Assembly (NCBI RefSeq): GCF_001908025.1
Contig: NZ_MQMG01000038.1
Location: 1-38,713 of the forward strand
Origin: Geobacillus proteiniphilus
Lineage (GTDB): Bacteria; Bacillota; Bacilli; Bacillales; Anoxybacillaceae
DNA length: 38,713 nucleotides
Direction of reading: 5' to 3'
Part shown: positions 1 to 7,724 of the stretch, piece by piece
How positions within the stretch are numbered: the first letter of the stretch is position 1
Layout of the letters: the number at the start of each line of letters is the position of its first letter
Translations under genes and position numbers: made by a program
Notes under the pieces: generated by a model
The model's database searches: none
Seen by the model: only the letters and a program-made list of their open reading frames with translations
What the model was told of the DNA's origin: nothing

Positions 1-31
1 ACAACTATACACCCTATACACATCGGCCTCG

Positions 32-205
32 CTATCTATAATTCATCATATGCTCCAAGGCCTCTTCGAAAAACTCGCACGCTGCGACGATTCCCTCTGC
101 AAAAGCCTGTTCCACAACATCTTCTGTTTCCATTTTAGCATATTCGTTCCGCTGATCGGCTATAAAAGCATGTAGAACAAGCAGTTTTACTAGTAATTTA
201 TCCAT
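32..205 (-). CDS. small hypothetical protein (57 aa)
   Basis: A 57-residue acidic, helix-rich protein with no family I recognise. The ATG at 205 follows GAGGAGG at good spacing, which is why I reject a longer upstream reading that runs into the neighbouring gene. It lies just downstream of the replication-relaxation gene (stop at 220) and is probably the last visible gene of that minus-strand operon. The sequence has MDKLLVKLL at the N-terminus and an EDVVEQAFAEG segment near the middle. Function unknown. Confidence 0.6.
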   Translation of the reverse strand: MDKLLVKLLVLHAFIADQRNEYAKMETEDVVEQAFAEGIVAACEFFEEALEHMMNYR

Positions 206-219
206 CGTGTTTCCCCTCC

Positions 220-900
220 TCATTGGTCTCGGATTTTCAACCGCGCGCCAGCCACTTTTATGTCGGAGTAGGACGTCTGCGACTGTTGCGGCTGTTTCAA
301 CGATCGAAGGAAACTCAAAAAAGATGGTGCTTGGAACACTCGGAAAGGATACTGCCGATTTAGAGCGTACCTTGTATCCGAGAGAATAAGGATATATGGA
401 AAGATCACCTTCCCTGCTGGTTGCCAAGATTCCTCGGCGATCACTCCGCTTTCATATAGCGCTAAATAGCGATTCAACTTTTCTTCAATCACCTTTTCAC
501 TGTAAACAGTTCGTTGGCACTCGAGGAAGAACGGTGTGCGTTGGTAGATAAAAAAGGCATCCGGTTCGGCCAGCCCCTTCCGATATTTCGGTTCGACGAT
601 AAACTGTTCGACCGGTCCGGCCGAGAGGATCTCTTTATACACCTTTACGATCTCGAGGTAGTGGGGAATTTTTTGTGAGTTCTTTTTCATGTTGCTGTCA
701 GCGCAAAAATACACGTACGGAATAAATGCTGTAGAGCGTTGTATATGTCCGTCTCGAACCAGTCGCAATAGGACATTGTTGGCGCTCTCACACGGCCGCT
801 TCAAGCCTTGAAAATGGATATCAGCGATATCATCCCGGCTCATCACTTGAAACCGTTGTAAATCGGCGATGATCGCTTTATCACGTTTGGTCAGTGGCAT
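220..900 (-). CDS. replication-relaxation family protein
   Basis: About 226 residues. The N-terminal part reads as a winged helix (KRDKAIIADLQRFQVMSRDD), followed by a nuclease-like alpha/beta region with PDAFFIYQ and FFLECQRT, typical of the Replic_Relax family of plasmids, ICEs and Firmicutes phages. Relatives are thought to act on plasmid-type replication or segregation, but the function in phages is not established. I chose the ATG at 900, ten codons into the longest reading, because GGGAG sits nine bases before it. It overlaps the end of the FtsK-like gene by about 20 bases, so the two are translationally coupled. This pairing is common near the lysis end of Bacillus prophages. Confidence 0.75.
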   Translation of the reverse strand: MPLTKRDKAIIADLQRFQVMSRDDIADIHFQGLKRPCESANNVLLRLVRDGHIQRSTAFIPYVYFCADSNMKKNSQKIPHYLEIVKVYKEILSAGPVEQFIVEPKYRKGLAEPDAFFIYQRTPFFLECQRTVYSEKVIEEKLNRYLALYESGVIAEESWQPAGKVIFPYILILSDTRYALNRQYPFRVFQAPSFLSFLRSLKQPQQSQTSYSDIKVAGARLKIRDQ

Positions 901-2059
901 CGTCCAACACTCCCAAAATGATTTCCTCACTTACATTTCCCTGAGGACTAGCAGCCTCCAAACCGCCTGGCAAAACATCCTTCTGATCGACAACCTTATA
1001 TCTCTCAAGGATTTTTTTCGCCCGTTCCAGCGACAAAAAAGGTGCTTGCAGCTCCATTAATCCTTCCCGCTTGAGTAAAAATCGACCGCGCTGTTCAATG
1101 CTGATTTTTTCCGCCCCCGGCGTACCAATAATTTTAGCGTTTGATAAATCAGCCGTACGAAAACCCATCCGCACCGTTAAATTGGCCCGTATTTTTGTAT
1201 CCAGTATGTCGTGGCTCGGCCGTTGCATGGATAAAATCACAATTATATTGAGTGCCCGACCGATCGCTACAAGCTGAACCAACGTGTCCATGATATCTTT
1301 TTCATCTTTAACGACGACTAGCTCATCAATGCAGACAAGTATGATAGGAGGACGTTCCGACTCTGGCAAATCATTTATGTGAGCCACTTCCTTCTCATTA
1401 AGAAGCTGACTGCGCCGATTCATTTCGATCTGGATAAGCGATAGCATCTTTTTTAATTGACCCGGCGTCGTGCAAACTGCCTTCACTTGCCGGCAGCGTT
1501 TGAAAATATGAAATTCTGACATTTTCAAATCGGCACAGTAAATATGGAGCTTGGTGTCGTCGTAATATTGAATGAGCGTAGTGAGGATGGAACGCAGCTG
1601 CGTTGACTTCCCGCTTCCGCTCTCGCCAGCGATCAGCAAATGCGGCTCTTGGATCGCATCATAGGCGATATACTGTCCGTATCGATCCATGCCACAAATA
1701 ATCGGGAGCGCCAACCCTTCAAGATGCGGTTTGATCTTTTCAAAACTATAGGGCAGTTCATTAGGCAATCCGTAACGATAAACAGTCAGCGTAAATCTTT
1801 TATAATCGCCATCCAACTGCACGTGTTGGCCAAACACTTGCTGAAACACATATTCTTTCTTAAAAACCTCTTTCGGCTCCATACCATCAATAAGGGTAAA
1901 TACGTACTCAATCCGACCGTCATCGCTCGTTACGCTATGAATTTTCGGGAAAACCATTAGCTCTCGCTCGCCACTACGATAGGTCACATACAACCCAGCC
2001 GCCCGAAACGCCTTCCGTAACTGAGACTTAGCCCGTTGTTTTTGCAGCCATTTCCTCAC
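881..2059 (-). CDS. FtsK/SpoIIIE-type DNA translocase (phage/ICE type)
   Basis: About 392 residues. The ATPase core has a Walker A motif GESGSGKST near residue 145 and a Walker B motif IILVCIDE near residue 240, then a QRPSHDILDTKIRANLTVR segment typical of FtsK/SpoIIIE ATPases. The N-terminus is short, with no membrane segments, so the protein resembles the soluble Tra/phage translocases rather than chromosomal FtsK. The start is the GTG at 2059, directly after the stop of the membrane-protein gene and eight bases behind GGGAGG. In conjugative elements such proteins couple DNA to a transfer pore. In phages they may help episomal maintenance or DNA movement, which is inference here. The adjacent small membrane protein could anchor it. 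Confidence 0.85.
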   Translation of the reverse strand: MRKWLQKQRAKSQLRKAFRAAGLYVTYRSGERELMVFPKIHSVTSDDGRIEYVFTLIDGMEPKEVFKKEYVFQQVFGQHVQLDGDYKRFTLTVYRYGLPNELPYSFEKIKPHLEGLALPIICGMDRYGQYIAYDAIQEPHLLIAGESGSGKSTQLRSILTTLIQYYDDTKLHIYCADLKMSEFHIFKRCRQVKAVCTTPGQLKKMLSLIQIEMNRRSQLLNEKEVAHINDLPESERPPIILVCIDELVVVKDEKDIMDTLVQLVAIGRALNIIVILSMQRPSHDILDTKIRANLTVRMGFRTADLSNAKIIGTPGAEKISIEQRGRFLLKREGLMELQAPFLSLERAKKILERYKVVDQKDVLPGGLEAASPQGNVSEEIILGVLDDATDQT

Positions 2060-2060
2060 A

Positions 2061-2384
2061 TCACAGCCCTCCCAGACTGAAAAATAACCACAACACCGCC
2101 CCATAAACGACTACCGGAAATACAATACGGCCACAATCGGTGACTTTTTCAGCGACATCGGTCATCCTCATCATGACGAGCCCTCTCTCTATGAACGCTG
2201 ACAACGTGATTGCCCCGACTCCTGCCATCAGCAAGGCAAAATCGGGATCTTGAACAGGAAATAAATGATGCGGAGTGATAACAGGGAACAACGCTGGAAC
2301 GACTATTCCTGGCTTCGCCTTCGTCCGTTTTTTAGCCATAAACTCCCCAAACGGGATGATTTCCGTCTGACGTTTAAAAATCAT
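2061..2384 (-). CDS. small two-helix membrane protein
   Basis: 107 residues. The basic N-terminus (MAKKRTKAKPG after a short leader) is followed by two hydrophobic stretches, FALLMAGVGAITLSAFI and IVFPVVVYGAVLWLFFSL. It therefore looks like a two-pass inner-membrane protein. The start at 2384 has AGGAGG at ideal spacing; a second ATG (MAKKR) with GGGGAG is possible. Its stop directly adjoins the GTG of the FtsK-like gene, so they form one operon and the protein may recruit the translocase to the membrane (inference from position). No named family recognised. Confidence 0.65.
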   Translation of the reverse strand: MIFKRQTEIIPFGEFMAKKRTKAKPGIVVPALFPVITPHHLFPVQDPDFALLMAGVGAITLSAFIERGLVMMRMTDVAEKVTDCGRIVFPVVVYGAVLWLFFSLGGL

Positions 2385-2463
2385 CGTCTCTCACCTCCTG
2401 TATTTTTTGATCCCCCCCTCGCGCTCCCCCTCCTTTCGCTCCTTCTAACAAACGCTAGATTTC

Positions 2464-2492
2464 TTGATACGTGGGGCATTTCACTCGTACAA
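2464..2492 (-). promoter_or_regulatory. possible promoter of the TM / FtsK-like / relaxation operon
   Basis: On the minus strand TTGTAC (2487-2492) is separated by 17 bases from TATCAA (2464-2469), about 80 bases upstream of the first gene. The -10 match is only moderate. It lies in the 363-base gene-free stretch 2385-2747 between the minus-strand operon and the plus-strand HTH gene. The rest of that stretch shows only a purine-rich leader close to the start of the minus-strand gene and no convincing gene. Confidence 0.3.
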
Positions 2493-2747
2493 GTGCACTA
2501 GAAGAACAGTGTAGAAAAAGTGATTGAAGTGAAAATAAACAGTTTCGAAATCCTGTCGAGAGAGTGATACTGGGACGCCTAATGAAGTGGAGGGAAAGTT
2601 TTGCTACTGTGGGGCTTTTGTGTTATTAGCCTATGTGCTGGTGGTTGTCCGTTTATCTTGTCCATCAAAAAAAATTCCGATACAGCTTATCCTTTTCAGA
2701 AGGATCAGAACGGCCTTATAACGAAATGAAAAATCGGAGGGGATTCG

Positions 2748-2978
2748 ATGAGCCAAACAGGATATAAATGCAGATTAAAGGTGATTTTGGCTGAAGAGGG
2801 TATTAAACATGGAGAGTTTGCTCGGAGAATTAATATTAGCCCTGGAACGTTAAGTGCGATCGTGAATGATAAACAACTCCCGTCGTTCGATGTAGCTTAT
2901 GCGATTTGCACAGAACTAAAGAGGCCGGTTGAGGAAATATGGGTAAAAAAGGATGTTACTCTAAGTGAAAGCGAATAA
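2748..2978 (+). CDS. XRE-family HTH regulator (76 aa)
   Basis: A compact Cro/CI-type DNA-binding protein that is essentially a single HTH domain: FARRINISPGTLSAIVND forms the HTH and SFDVAYAICTELKRPVEEIW the closing helices. GGAGGGG precedes the ATG by a normal distance. It is divergent from the FtsK-like operon and is the first plus-strand gene at this end. It probably regulates that operon or itself; no operator is evident. It is distinct from the immunity regulators at 35 kb. Confidence 0.8.
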   Translation: MSQTGYKCRLKVILAEEGIKHGEFARRINISPGTLSAIVNDKQLPSFDVAYAICTELKRPVEEIWVKKDVTLSESE

Positions 2979-3035
2979 GCCCTTAAACAAGACAATATCC
3001 ATCGGCCCTCTAAAAGTTGAAATGGAGAGGTGGAT

Positions 3036-3215
3036 ATGACAGATATATTAAAAATCATAGTAGAAAAACAGCCTGATTGGTTTTTTAATGTGTCCTCTCT
3101 TATATTACTTGCAATACTGATCATAATTGGTGGGTGGGCTTTTATAGGCGCCAAGCGATTAGCCGATTCCGTCCCCAAGATAAAACTTGTCCTCTTCAAG
3201 CCCTGTGATCGCTGA
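3036..3215 (+). pseudogene. truncated head of a membrane-protein gene
   Basis: The reading begins MTDILKIIVEKQPDW with GGAGAGG upstream, then one clear transmembrane helix (VSSLILLAILIIIGGWAF). After about residue 43 it enters DNA that, on the other strand, encodes a phage tail-protein fragment. I read it as the 5' end of a gene cut at a recombination junction near 3155-3165. It could still be expressed as a short membrane peptide. Parent family not recognised. Confidence 0.4.
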
Positions 3216-3395
3216 AAGGTCTAGGACACTAACTTGATAGCTGATTCTCGGGAAAGCCATTTCTTTGAGCATGTCCTCGGCATATCTCTTCAAGTTGCCA
3301 GGCAGGATGAACCGTTCATCTTCGAGGATGTATTCTTTTCTGTATTTTTTGTTGCAGAACTCTGTACTTTCATTTTGCACTAAACATTTATACAT
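3159..3395 (-). pseudogene. remnant of a phage minor tail/spike protein gene
   Basis: A 78-residue reading containing LKRYAEDMLKEMAFPRISYQ and then VSVLDLSAITGLEEDKFYLG. This pattern (aligned peptides, a YxVSVLDLS strand, then a 'LGD' turn) is typical of the middle of Firmicutes phage minor structural / endopeptidase tail proteins, which are normally many hundreds of residues long. Here only a fragment remains, stopping soon after FYLGDGI at the junction with the plus-strand membrane-gene head. It sits downstream of the amidase terminator, out of place for a tail gene, and probably derives from another phage. Family assignment is by motif memory. Confidence 0.4.
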
Positions 3396-3422
3396 CGATA
3401 ACCGAAAAATTCCTCCTATAAA

Positions 3423-3455
3423 AACAAAAAAATCCCCTGCCGAGTGGCAAGGGAT
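3423..3455 (-). terminator. intrinsic terminator after the amidase gene
   Basis: On the minus strand a long GC-rich stem (ATCCCTTGCC / GGCAGGGGAT, one G-T pair, ACTC-type loop) is followed by seven T residues. It overlaps the amidase stop codon and closes the late/lysis transcript. Confidence 0.9.
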
Positions 3456-4135
3456 TACTTTATGCGTATTTTTTGTCCGACACGAATTATATTCGGATTC
3501 TTGATGTTGTTGAGTTTCTGTAAAGTGGCTACTGTCGTTTTGTTTTTTGCCGCGAGTCCAGACAGTGTATCTCCAGGTTTCACCGTGTAATATGACACAT
3601 TGGCTTTAGGTGGACTCATTTTAGCCTTTACTCGTTGTTTGAAGTCTTCAAACGCCTTGGAATCCTTTACCCATGGCGCCGGACAATTTTTATGGGTAAT
3701 ATCGTAATGCCGCACAATGTCTTTAATTGGATCCAACTTAAATGTTTTGCAGAGCTCTACAAATACATCTTCTGTACGAGAGATGGTGTCTGGATGAAAC
3801 GTGCCGTCTTTTTCCACACACATTTCCACACCGATGGATAGAAAGTTCGCGTTCGGCTTCAGTTCCGGAACGCCGCGATACGTCCCGTCGTTCGCATGAT
3901 AGGCGACTTCGTCAAGTGGAATGATGTTGATTGCTTCGTTTTTATCCACAAAAATATGCGCCGAGGCGTATCGTTGTGCTTGAATGATGGTTCGATCAAA
4001 ATACGTGAAATGATTGGCCGCTGATGCACCTGGATTTGCTGTCCAATGCAAGACAAGCTTTTTCACACCTTTGAGTTTTAACCCTGGACGCGAATACTTG
4101 TTCACACGAATAAACTTTTCTGTCCATACGCTCAT
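3455..4135 (-). CDS. endolysin: N-acetylmuramoyl-L-alanine amidase with LysM
   Basis: 226 residues. The N-terminal two thirds is an Amidase_2 (PGRP-like) zinc amidase: [10 protein letters not shown] carries the first ligand (His30), and [14 protein letters not shown] carries the second and third (His143, Cys151). A single LysM cell-wall-binding domain ([20 protein letters not shown] to the C-terminus) begins near residue 182. It cleaves the bond between MurNAc and L-Ala of peptidoglycan, releasing progeny. The ATG overlaps the holin stop codon by four bases (ATGA), so the lysis pair is translationally coupled. No signal peptide is seen, so export depends on the holin. Confidence 0.95.
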   Translation of the reverse strand: MSVWTEKFIRVNKYSRPGLKLKGVKKLVLHWTANPGASAANHFTYFDRTIIQAQRYASAHIFVDKNEAINIIPLDEVAYHANDGTYRGVPELKPNANFLSIGVEMCVEKDGTFHPDTISRTEDVFVELCKTFKLDPIKDIVRHYDITHKNCPAPWVKDSKAFEDFKQRVKAKMSPPKANVSYYTVKPGDTLSGLAAKNKTTVATLQKLNNIKNPNIIRVGQKIRIK

Positions 4136-4551
4136 TGTTTATTCTCTCCCTTCTGATTTTCATTTTTTAGTTGCGCAAATACCTTCGAAACCTGTCCTGG
4201 AATGGATACACCTAAACGCCCAAGGTTTTCGATGAAACTGATTCCTTCGTTACCAATCAAGAACATAATCATCGTATTGCGCATAAAATCCCCACTGCCC
4301 GTTACCGCGTCTAACTGGTTTGCCACGATGACAGCTAAAATCATGGCCACCTTTTTCATGAGTCCTCTAAAGGCGGTTTTTGAAGAAACCTCTTTTGTAC
4401 CAACAGCGACCATCAGACCCGAAATGTAATCCGCCGCCATCATGATCCCAAGAGCAATGGCAAGATGATCGACTCCGCCAATTAAATAGGCGATAGCTGA
4501 TGCGCTACCGCCTGTGATCGTGGTATATAGAGTGTTGGTATTATGCTTCAT
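4132..4551 (-). CDS. holin (toxin secretion / phage lysis family)
   Basis: 139 residues with hydrophobic segments around [36 protein letters not shown] and [18 protein letters not shown], and a charged C-terminal tail ([12 protein letters not shown]). The DYISGLMVA and [10 protein letters not shown] motifs are characteristic of the phi29-unrelated holin_4 family of Firmicutes phages and bacteriocin clusters. It forms membrane lesions that let the amidase reach the wall. It is preceded by a probable terminator and so may have its own promoter or rely on read-through. Confidence 0.9.
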   Translation of the reverse strand: MKHNTNTLYTTITGGSASAIAYLIGGVDHLAIALGIMMAADYISGLMVAVGTKEVSSKTAFRGLMKKVAMILAVIVANQLDAVTGSGDFMRNTMIMFLIGNEGISFIENLGRLGVSIPGQVSKVFAQLKNENQKGENKQ

Positions 4552-4578
4552 TCGTTTTCCTCGCTTTCTTCACTAAAG

Positions 4579-4608
4579 TAAAAAGAGCACACCTACATAA
4601 AGTGTGCT
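4579..4608 (-). terminator. hairpin terminator between XkdX and holin
   Basis: A perfect 7-bp stem AGCACAC / GTGTGCT (4586-4592 with 4602-4608) with a 9-base loop. On the minus strand it is followed by CTTTTTAC. It separates the tail-fibre/retroelement transcript from the lysis genes and would dampen lysis-gene expression. Confidence 0.65.
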
Positions 4609-4628
4609 TATTGCGCAGTATCGTCCAA

Positions 4629-4772
4629 CTATGCGGTAAACTCTTCACCTGTAATTTCTTTATATTCTTCAAGCGTGATAACTCCCCATTCTGCCGCTTC
4701 GTGAACGATATCTTTTGTCAAGTATCCCATTTTATAAAACGTATTGTAAAAATCAAAAAATTGACTTTTCAT
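4629..4772 (-). CDS. xkdX: XkdX family protein (47 aa)
   Basis: A 47-residue ORF below the usual length cut-off. It starts MKSQFFDFYNTFYKMGYLTK, followed by DIVHEAAEWGVITLEEYKEI and TGEEFTA. The combination of short size, aromatic N-terminus and 'W(G)xIT..EY..ITG' is the XkdX signature of PBSX-type phages, where the gene lies between fibre and holin genes, exactly as here. AGGAGG precedes the ATG, which overlaps the upstream stop by one base (TAATG). Molecular role unknown. Confidence 0.9.
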   Translation of the reverse strand: MKSQFFDFYNTFYKMGYLTKDIVHEAAEWGVITLEEYKEITGEEFTA

Positions 4773-4972
4773 TAGTTGACTCCTCCTTTTAGTTTTGCGA
4801 TTTCAATGTTTAGGTTTGCTATCGTCTGCGTCAATTGAGTAATCAACAAATCTTTCTTTTTGTTTTCGATGGTCAATTGTGCCAACACAGCTGCCGTGTT
4901 TTTTTCAGTGCTTTCTTCTTGTTGTCGTTCTTGTTCGACGATCTCCAAGTCCTTAATGCGGATGCTTTTCAC
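4772..4972 (-). CDS. small coiled-coil phage protein (66 aa)
   Basis: 66 residues, almost entirely a predicted coiled coil (long runs of E, Q, K, L, I with heptad spacing, e.g. LLITQLTQTIANLNIEIAKL). The start is the GTG at 4972, nine bases after AAGGAGG. Similar small helical proteins sit between fibre genes and xkdX in many Bacillus prophages. It may trimerise with, or act as a chaperone for, the upstream surface protein, but this is inference from position only. Confidence 0.65.
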   Translation of the reverse strand: MKSIRIKDLEIVEQERQQEESTEKNTAAVLAQLTIENKKKDLLITQLTQTIANLNIEIAKLKGGVN

Positions 4973-4988
4973 CTCTCGTCACCTCCTT

Positions 4989-6416
4989 TTACTCGAACGA
5001 GAAACCAAAGCCGTCAACGATAATTTGATCGGTTGCGGTTCCTTTCAATATCTCAAATTGAATGTTAATTCCCCACTTTTCAGCTGTTTTTGTTGTGTTT
5101 GTGAATGTGTATGCCTGACGATTCAGAAACGCTGTTGTAATGTCCTCCCATGTTGGCGAGGTGTCAAAACCATTATTACAAGCCTTTACACTTAATGTTG
5201 CGCCATTCGGAATGGTTACAACGCCGCTCACCACAATTTTCTTTGCCGCAATTGATGTTTCAATCGGATTTTTCAGCGTAAATTTGATGCGGTCGTCGGT
5301 TTTGGTGAACGTATATGTCCGTGTTGCTGTGCCACCCTTTCCATCATCGATAGTAATAGTAATGGTGTGCGCGCCGAGCGCAAGGGTGTTCCACACGCTG
5401 CTCACATCGAGCGTATAGGTTTGATTTCTCACGGCGTTGTTAATTGTACGGATAACTGTTGTATCTACTTTCTCCGTGATAGTCAATGTATCCGTTGTAT
5501 CCGTATCGTTGACGATGTAATCGATCGTAAACGGTGCTGACTTGCTCCCTAGATCAGCGTCCGTACCAGATATCGTTGGAGTCTGATTCCAGACGATGAT
5601 ATATGCCCCATCTGCATCTGTTGAATCAGATACCAAGATGTCAGAAGGCAGATTCAAAGCGGGACGAACGCCGTGGGTACCATTGAACGCATTGTCGCTC
5701 GTGAGCGCACCAGACGAGTACACGTACCGGGCGTAGTACGCGAAGCCGGCGTGCGGGGTTCTTAACCACCAGTACCAGGGTTGACTGGCATTTAAGGAAG
5801 TGTTTGTATATTCGCTATTCGAAACTGCTTCTACTGTTGGATACGCCTGTCTTGCAGCATCGCTGCTAAAAAACGAAAATGGTGTTCCTTCTGCTATTCC
5901 GTTTTCATTTCCAAGTCCTACTTCTGTTTCAGACAATAAGAACACTTTGTCCTGGATTGTTTCACTCCCGCCGCCGTCTGTTACTGTGTTTTTGGCAACG
6001 CTTAGCGTTGTAACCAAGAGTTTCGATTTCAGTTCGGCAGAAAAGTTGCTCAAGAATCCAGCTTCTGCTTCATACTCATTGTAGTTACTCCATACGTTTG
6101 AGTTATTCGGCGGGGCATCATAGCCATGTTGAGCTGCATACCACGGAGAAGTGTCTTTATTCAACCATTGCCGAATATTTGAATGAGCATATCGGTTGTT
6201 CCCATAACTTTGTCTATCTGTGTTTGGGTTTGAAGGTTCTTTTGCGTCAAAAGCTTTTAAAGTGATAATTTTTTCGGTTAGCAAAGTTACTGAATTTGCT
6301 GGGTATCCCGGATGATTTTTGTCGATAACCTGAAAAATGATTGGTTTACCGTAATATTTCGTGTTCAAATCCTTAACTTTTGCGCCAACCGGAAGGCTAC
6401 TCAACAGTTGAGGCAT
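4989..6416 (-). CDS. DUF6273-type surface/receptor protein, candidate retroelement target
   Basis: About 475 residues. Residues 1-230 are a DUF6273-like domain ending in the family signature WYWWLRTP ... GVRPALNLPS. C-terminal to it are Ig/cadherin-like beta repeats (TPTISGTDADLGSKSAPFTI, DDGKGGTATRTYTF) and a final beta domain. The start is ATG 6416, nine bases after AAGGAG; the reading overlaps the reverse transcriptase end by 20 bases. The segment between WWLRTP and GVRPAL (5680-5765) is a GC-rich island with many codons ending in C, as expected of a diversified region. The DUF6273 fold, position and repeat architecture suggest a fibre-tip adhesin. Direct pairing with the visible template is not supported by eye. 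Confidence 0.75.
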   Translation of the reverse strand: MPQLLSSLPVGAKVKDLNTKYYGKPIIFQVIDKNHPGYPANSVTLLTEKIITLKAFDAKEPSNPNTDRQSYGNNRYAHSNIRQWLNKDTSPWYAAQHGYDAPPNNSNVWSNYNEYEAEAGFLSNFSAELKSKLLVTTLSVAKNTVTDGGGSETIQDKVFLLSETEVGLGNENGIAEGTPFSFFSSDAARQAYPTVEAVSNSEYTNTSLNASQPWYWWLRTPHAGFAYYARYVYSSGALTSDNAFNGTHGVRPALNLPSDILVSDSTDADGAYIIVWNQTPTISGTDADLGSKSAPFTIDYIVNDTDTTDTLTITEKVDTTVIRTINNAVRNQTYTLDVSSVWNTLALGAHTITITIDDGKGGTATRTYTFTKTDDRIKFTLKNPIETSIAAKKIVVSGVVTIPNGATLSVKACNNGFDTSPTWEDITTAFLNRQAYTFTNTTKTAEKWGINIQFEILKGTATDQIIVDGFGFSFE

Positions 6417-7473
6417 TTCTCTCATCTCCTTCAAAAATAGCTTGATATCGCTTATTCATGTTTTGAATCAAATGATAACAGTTACCATGACTCGCATGAG
6501 CGACCCAACTTTTATAAGCACGTTCGATTTGTTCCTTCGTGCGTTCTCCTGAAGCATAGAGTTCTTTGAATTTTTTTAGCTTTCGTTTTATACGTTTTTT
6601 GCTGTCTCTTCTGATTTTCCGGATAACTTTTCCGGTTTCGGTCAAATACGTGTGAAAACCTAAAAAATCCACTCCGTTGCGGAGTGGAAAGATATGAGAT
6701 TTGCGGTTTAATTTGAGCTTCAGTGTGTCAAGATACTTAACAATCTCTTGCTTGCAATAACGTAAATACTCTTTGTCAGGATGAATCAGAATAAAGTCGT
6801 CCATGTATCGAATATACATCTTAATTTTCAGTTTTTCTTTTATAAAGTGGTCAAAGCTATTCAGAAAGAGGTTAGCGAACCATTGACTTGTTTGGTTTCC
6901 GATCGGCAGACCGGGATTGTCTGTGCTGTCGATAATCATATCGAGAAGCCATAAAACATTTTCGTCCGCGATATATTTGCGAATAATCTTCTTTAGTATG
7001 TCGTGGTCAATCGAGTCAAAATACTTCTCGATGTCGCACTTTAAAACCCAGCCATCCAACCCGTACTTTCTGTAGTGCCTTCGAAAGAATTCTGCCGTTC
7101 GCTTCAATCCGGCATGGACGCCTTTTCCTTTTCTGCAAGCGTAACTGTCATAAATAAGGCTTCTTTCAAATATCGGTTCAAGCACATTGTCGCATAATGA
7201 TCGCTGGACGACTTTATCCTTAAAAGGAATGGATTTTATGATTCTTTCTTTAGGTTCGTAAACCTTAAAGACGTTATATGCACCAAGCGTATATGTTTTG
7301 GTTTTTAGCAAGTGTTGCAGGTAAGCGACATATTCAAGAGCGTTCATTTCAAAACGGTTCGTTGCTCCTTTCCATCGCTTCCCACACCTCGACTTCATGT
7401 ACGCTTCATACAAGTTATTAAAGTCATATACCAAACGAAATAATTCCTTACCGTTTTCAGCTTCGGTATTCAT
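6397..7473 (-). CDS. diversity-generating retroelement reverse transcriptase
   Basis: 358 residues, a compact reverse transcriptase without maturase or endonuclease domains. Visible motifs: the first catalytic Asp in VLKCDIEKYFDSID (about 148), the DGR hallmark IGNQTSQ (about 192-198), the YMDD catalytic pair (about 224-227), and FLGF in the thumb-side region. The [IVL]GNxxSQ motif and an adjacent Avd gene distinguish DGR enzymes from group II intron and retron enzymes. In DGRs the enzyme copies a template RNA with errors at adenines, and the cDNA replaces a variable region in a target gene. The start is ATG 7473 with GGAGG eight bases upstream; a GTG one codon earlier is also open. Confidence 0.93.
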   Translation of the reverse strand: MNTEAENGKELFRLVYDFNNLYEAYMKSRCGKRWKGATNRFEMNALEYVAYLQHLLKTKTYTLGAYNVFKVYEPKERIIKSIPFKDKVVQRSLCDNVLEPIFERSLIYDSYACRKGKGVHAGLKRTAEFFRRHYRKYGLDGWVLKCDIEKYFDSIDHDILKKIIRKYIADENVLWLLDMIIDSTDNPGLPIGNQTSQWFANLFLNSFDHFIKEKLKIKMYIRYMDDFILIHPDKEYLRYCKQEIVKYLDTLKLKLNRKSHIFPLRNGVDFLGFHTYLTETGKVIRKIRRDSKKRIKRKLKKFKELYASGERTKEQIERAYKSWVAHASHGNCYHLIQNMNKRYQAIFEGDERNASTVE

Positions 7474-7560
7474 CACGAAGACCTCCGCATCGGTAATCTT
7501 GTGTTTACGCTCTTCGAGCGAAGGATTACAGCTCCCTTGAAGTTTTCAAAGCCCGTTAGA

Positions 7561-7700
7561 AAAGCCGTAGCCGTTCTAATCGAAAGGACTAACAAGACGG
7601 GGCGCCAACCGAAGTTCGTATTGCGGCCGCCCGACGAATTGTAGTTCCAGTACCGAGCCGAGTTGTACCCACGAATCGCGCGGTTGGCGCCCAAACAGCC
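7561..7700 (-). other. DGR template-repeat (TR) region
   Basis: Non-coding stretch between avd and the reverse transcriptase, the standard DGR template position. On the minus strand one frame reads GYNSARYWNYNSSGGRNTNF followed by GWRPVLL, a C-type-lectin-like variable-region ending rich in AAC/AAT/TAC codons, as templates are. A perfect 12-bp inverted repeat brackets it (7600-7611 with 7681-7692). The frame stays open from 7694 to 7473, but there is no ribosome binding site suggesting translation. Exact TR boundaries cannot be fixed without the cognate variable region, which I do not find in the window. Confidence 0.75.
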
Positions 7701-7724
7701 GTAACCCTAGCAGTTACTATTACG

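Noticed and set aside
5640-5800. Direct template/variable-region pair with the visible DGR template
   Set aside because: By eye the codons of the shared R-P-x-L ending differ at non-adenine positions (CGC CCC against CGT CCC) and the lengths differ, which breaks the adenine-only rule.
7473-7694. The template region as a real 73-aa protein
   Set aside because: The frame is open, but it lies in the expected non-coding template position, has no ribosome binding site, and its lectin-like ending is explained by the template function.
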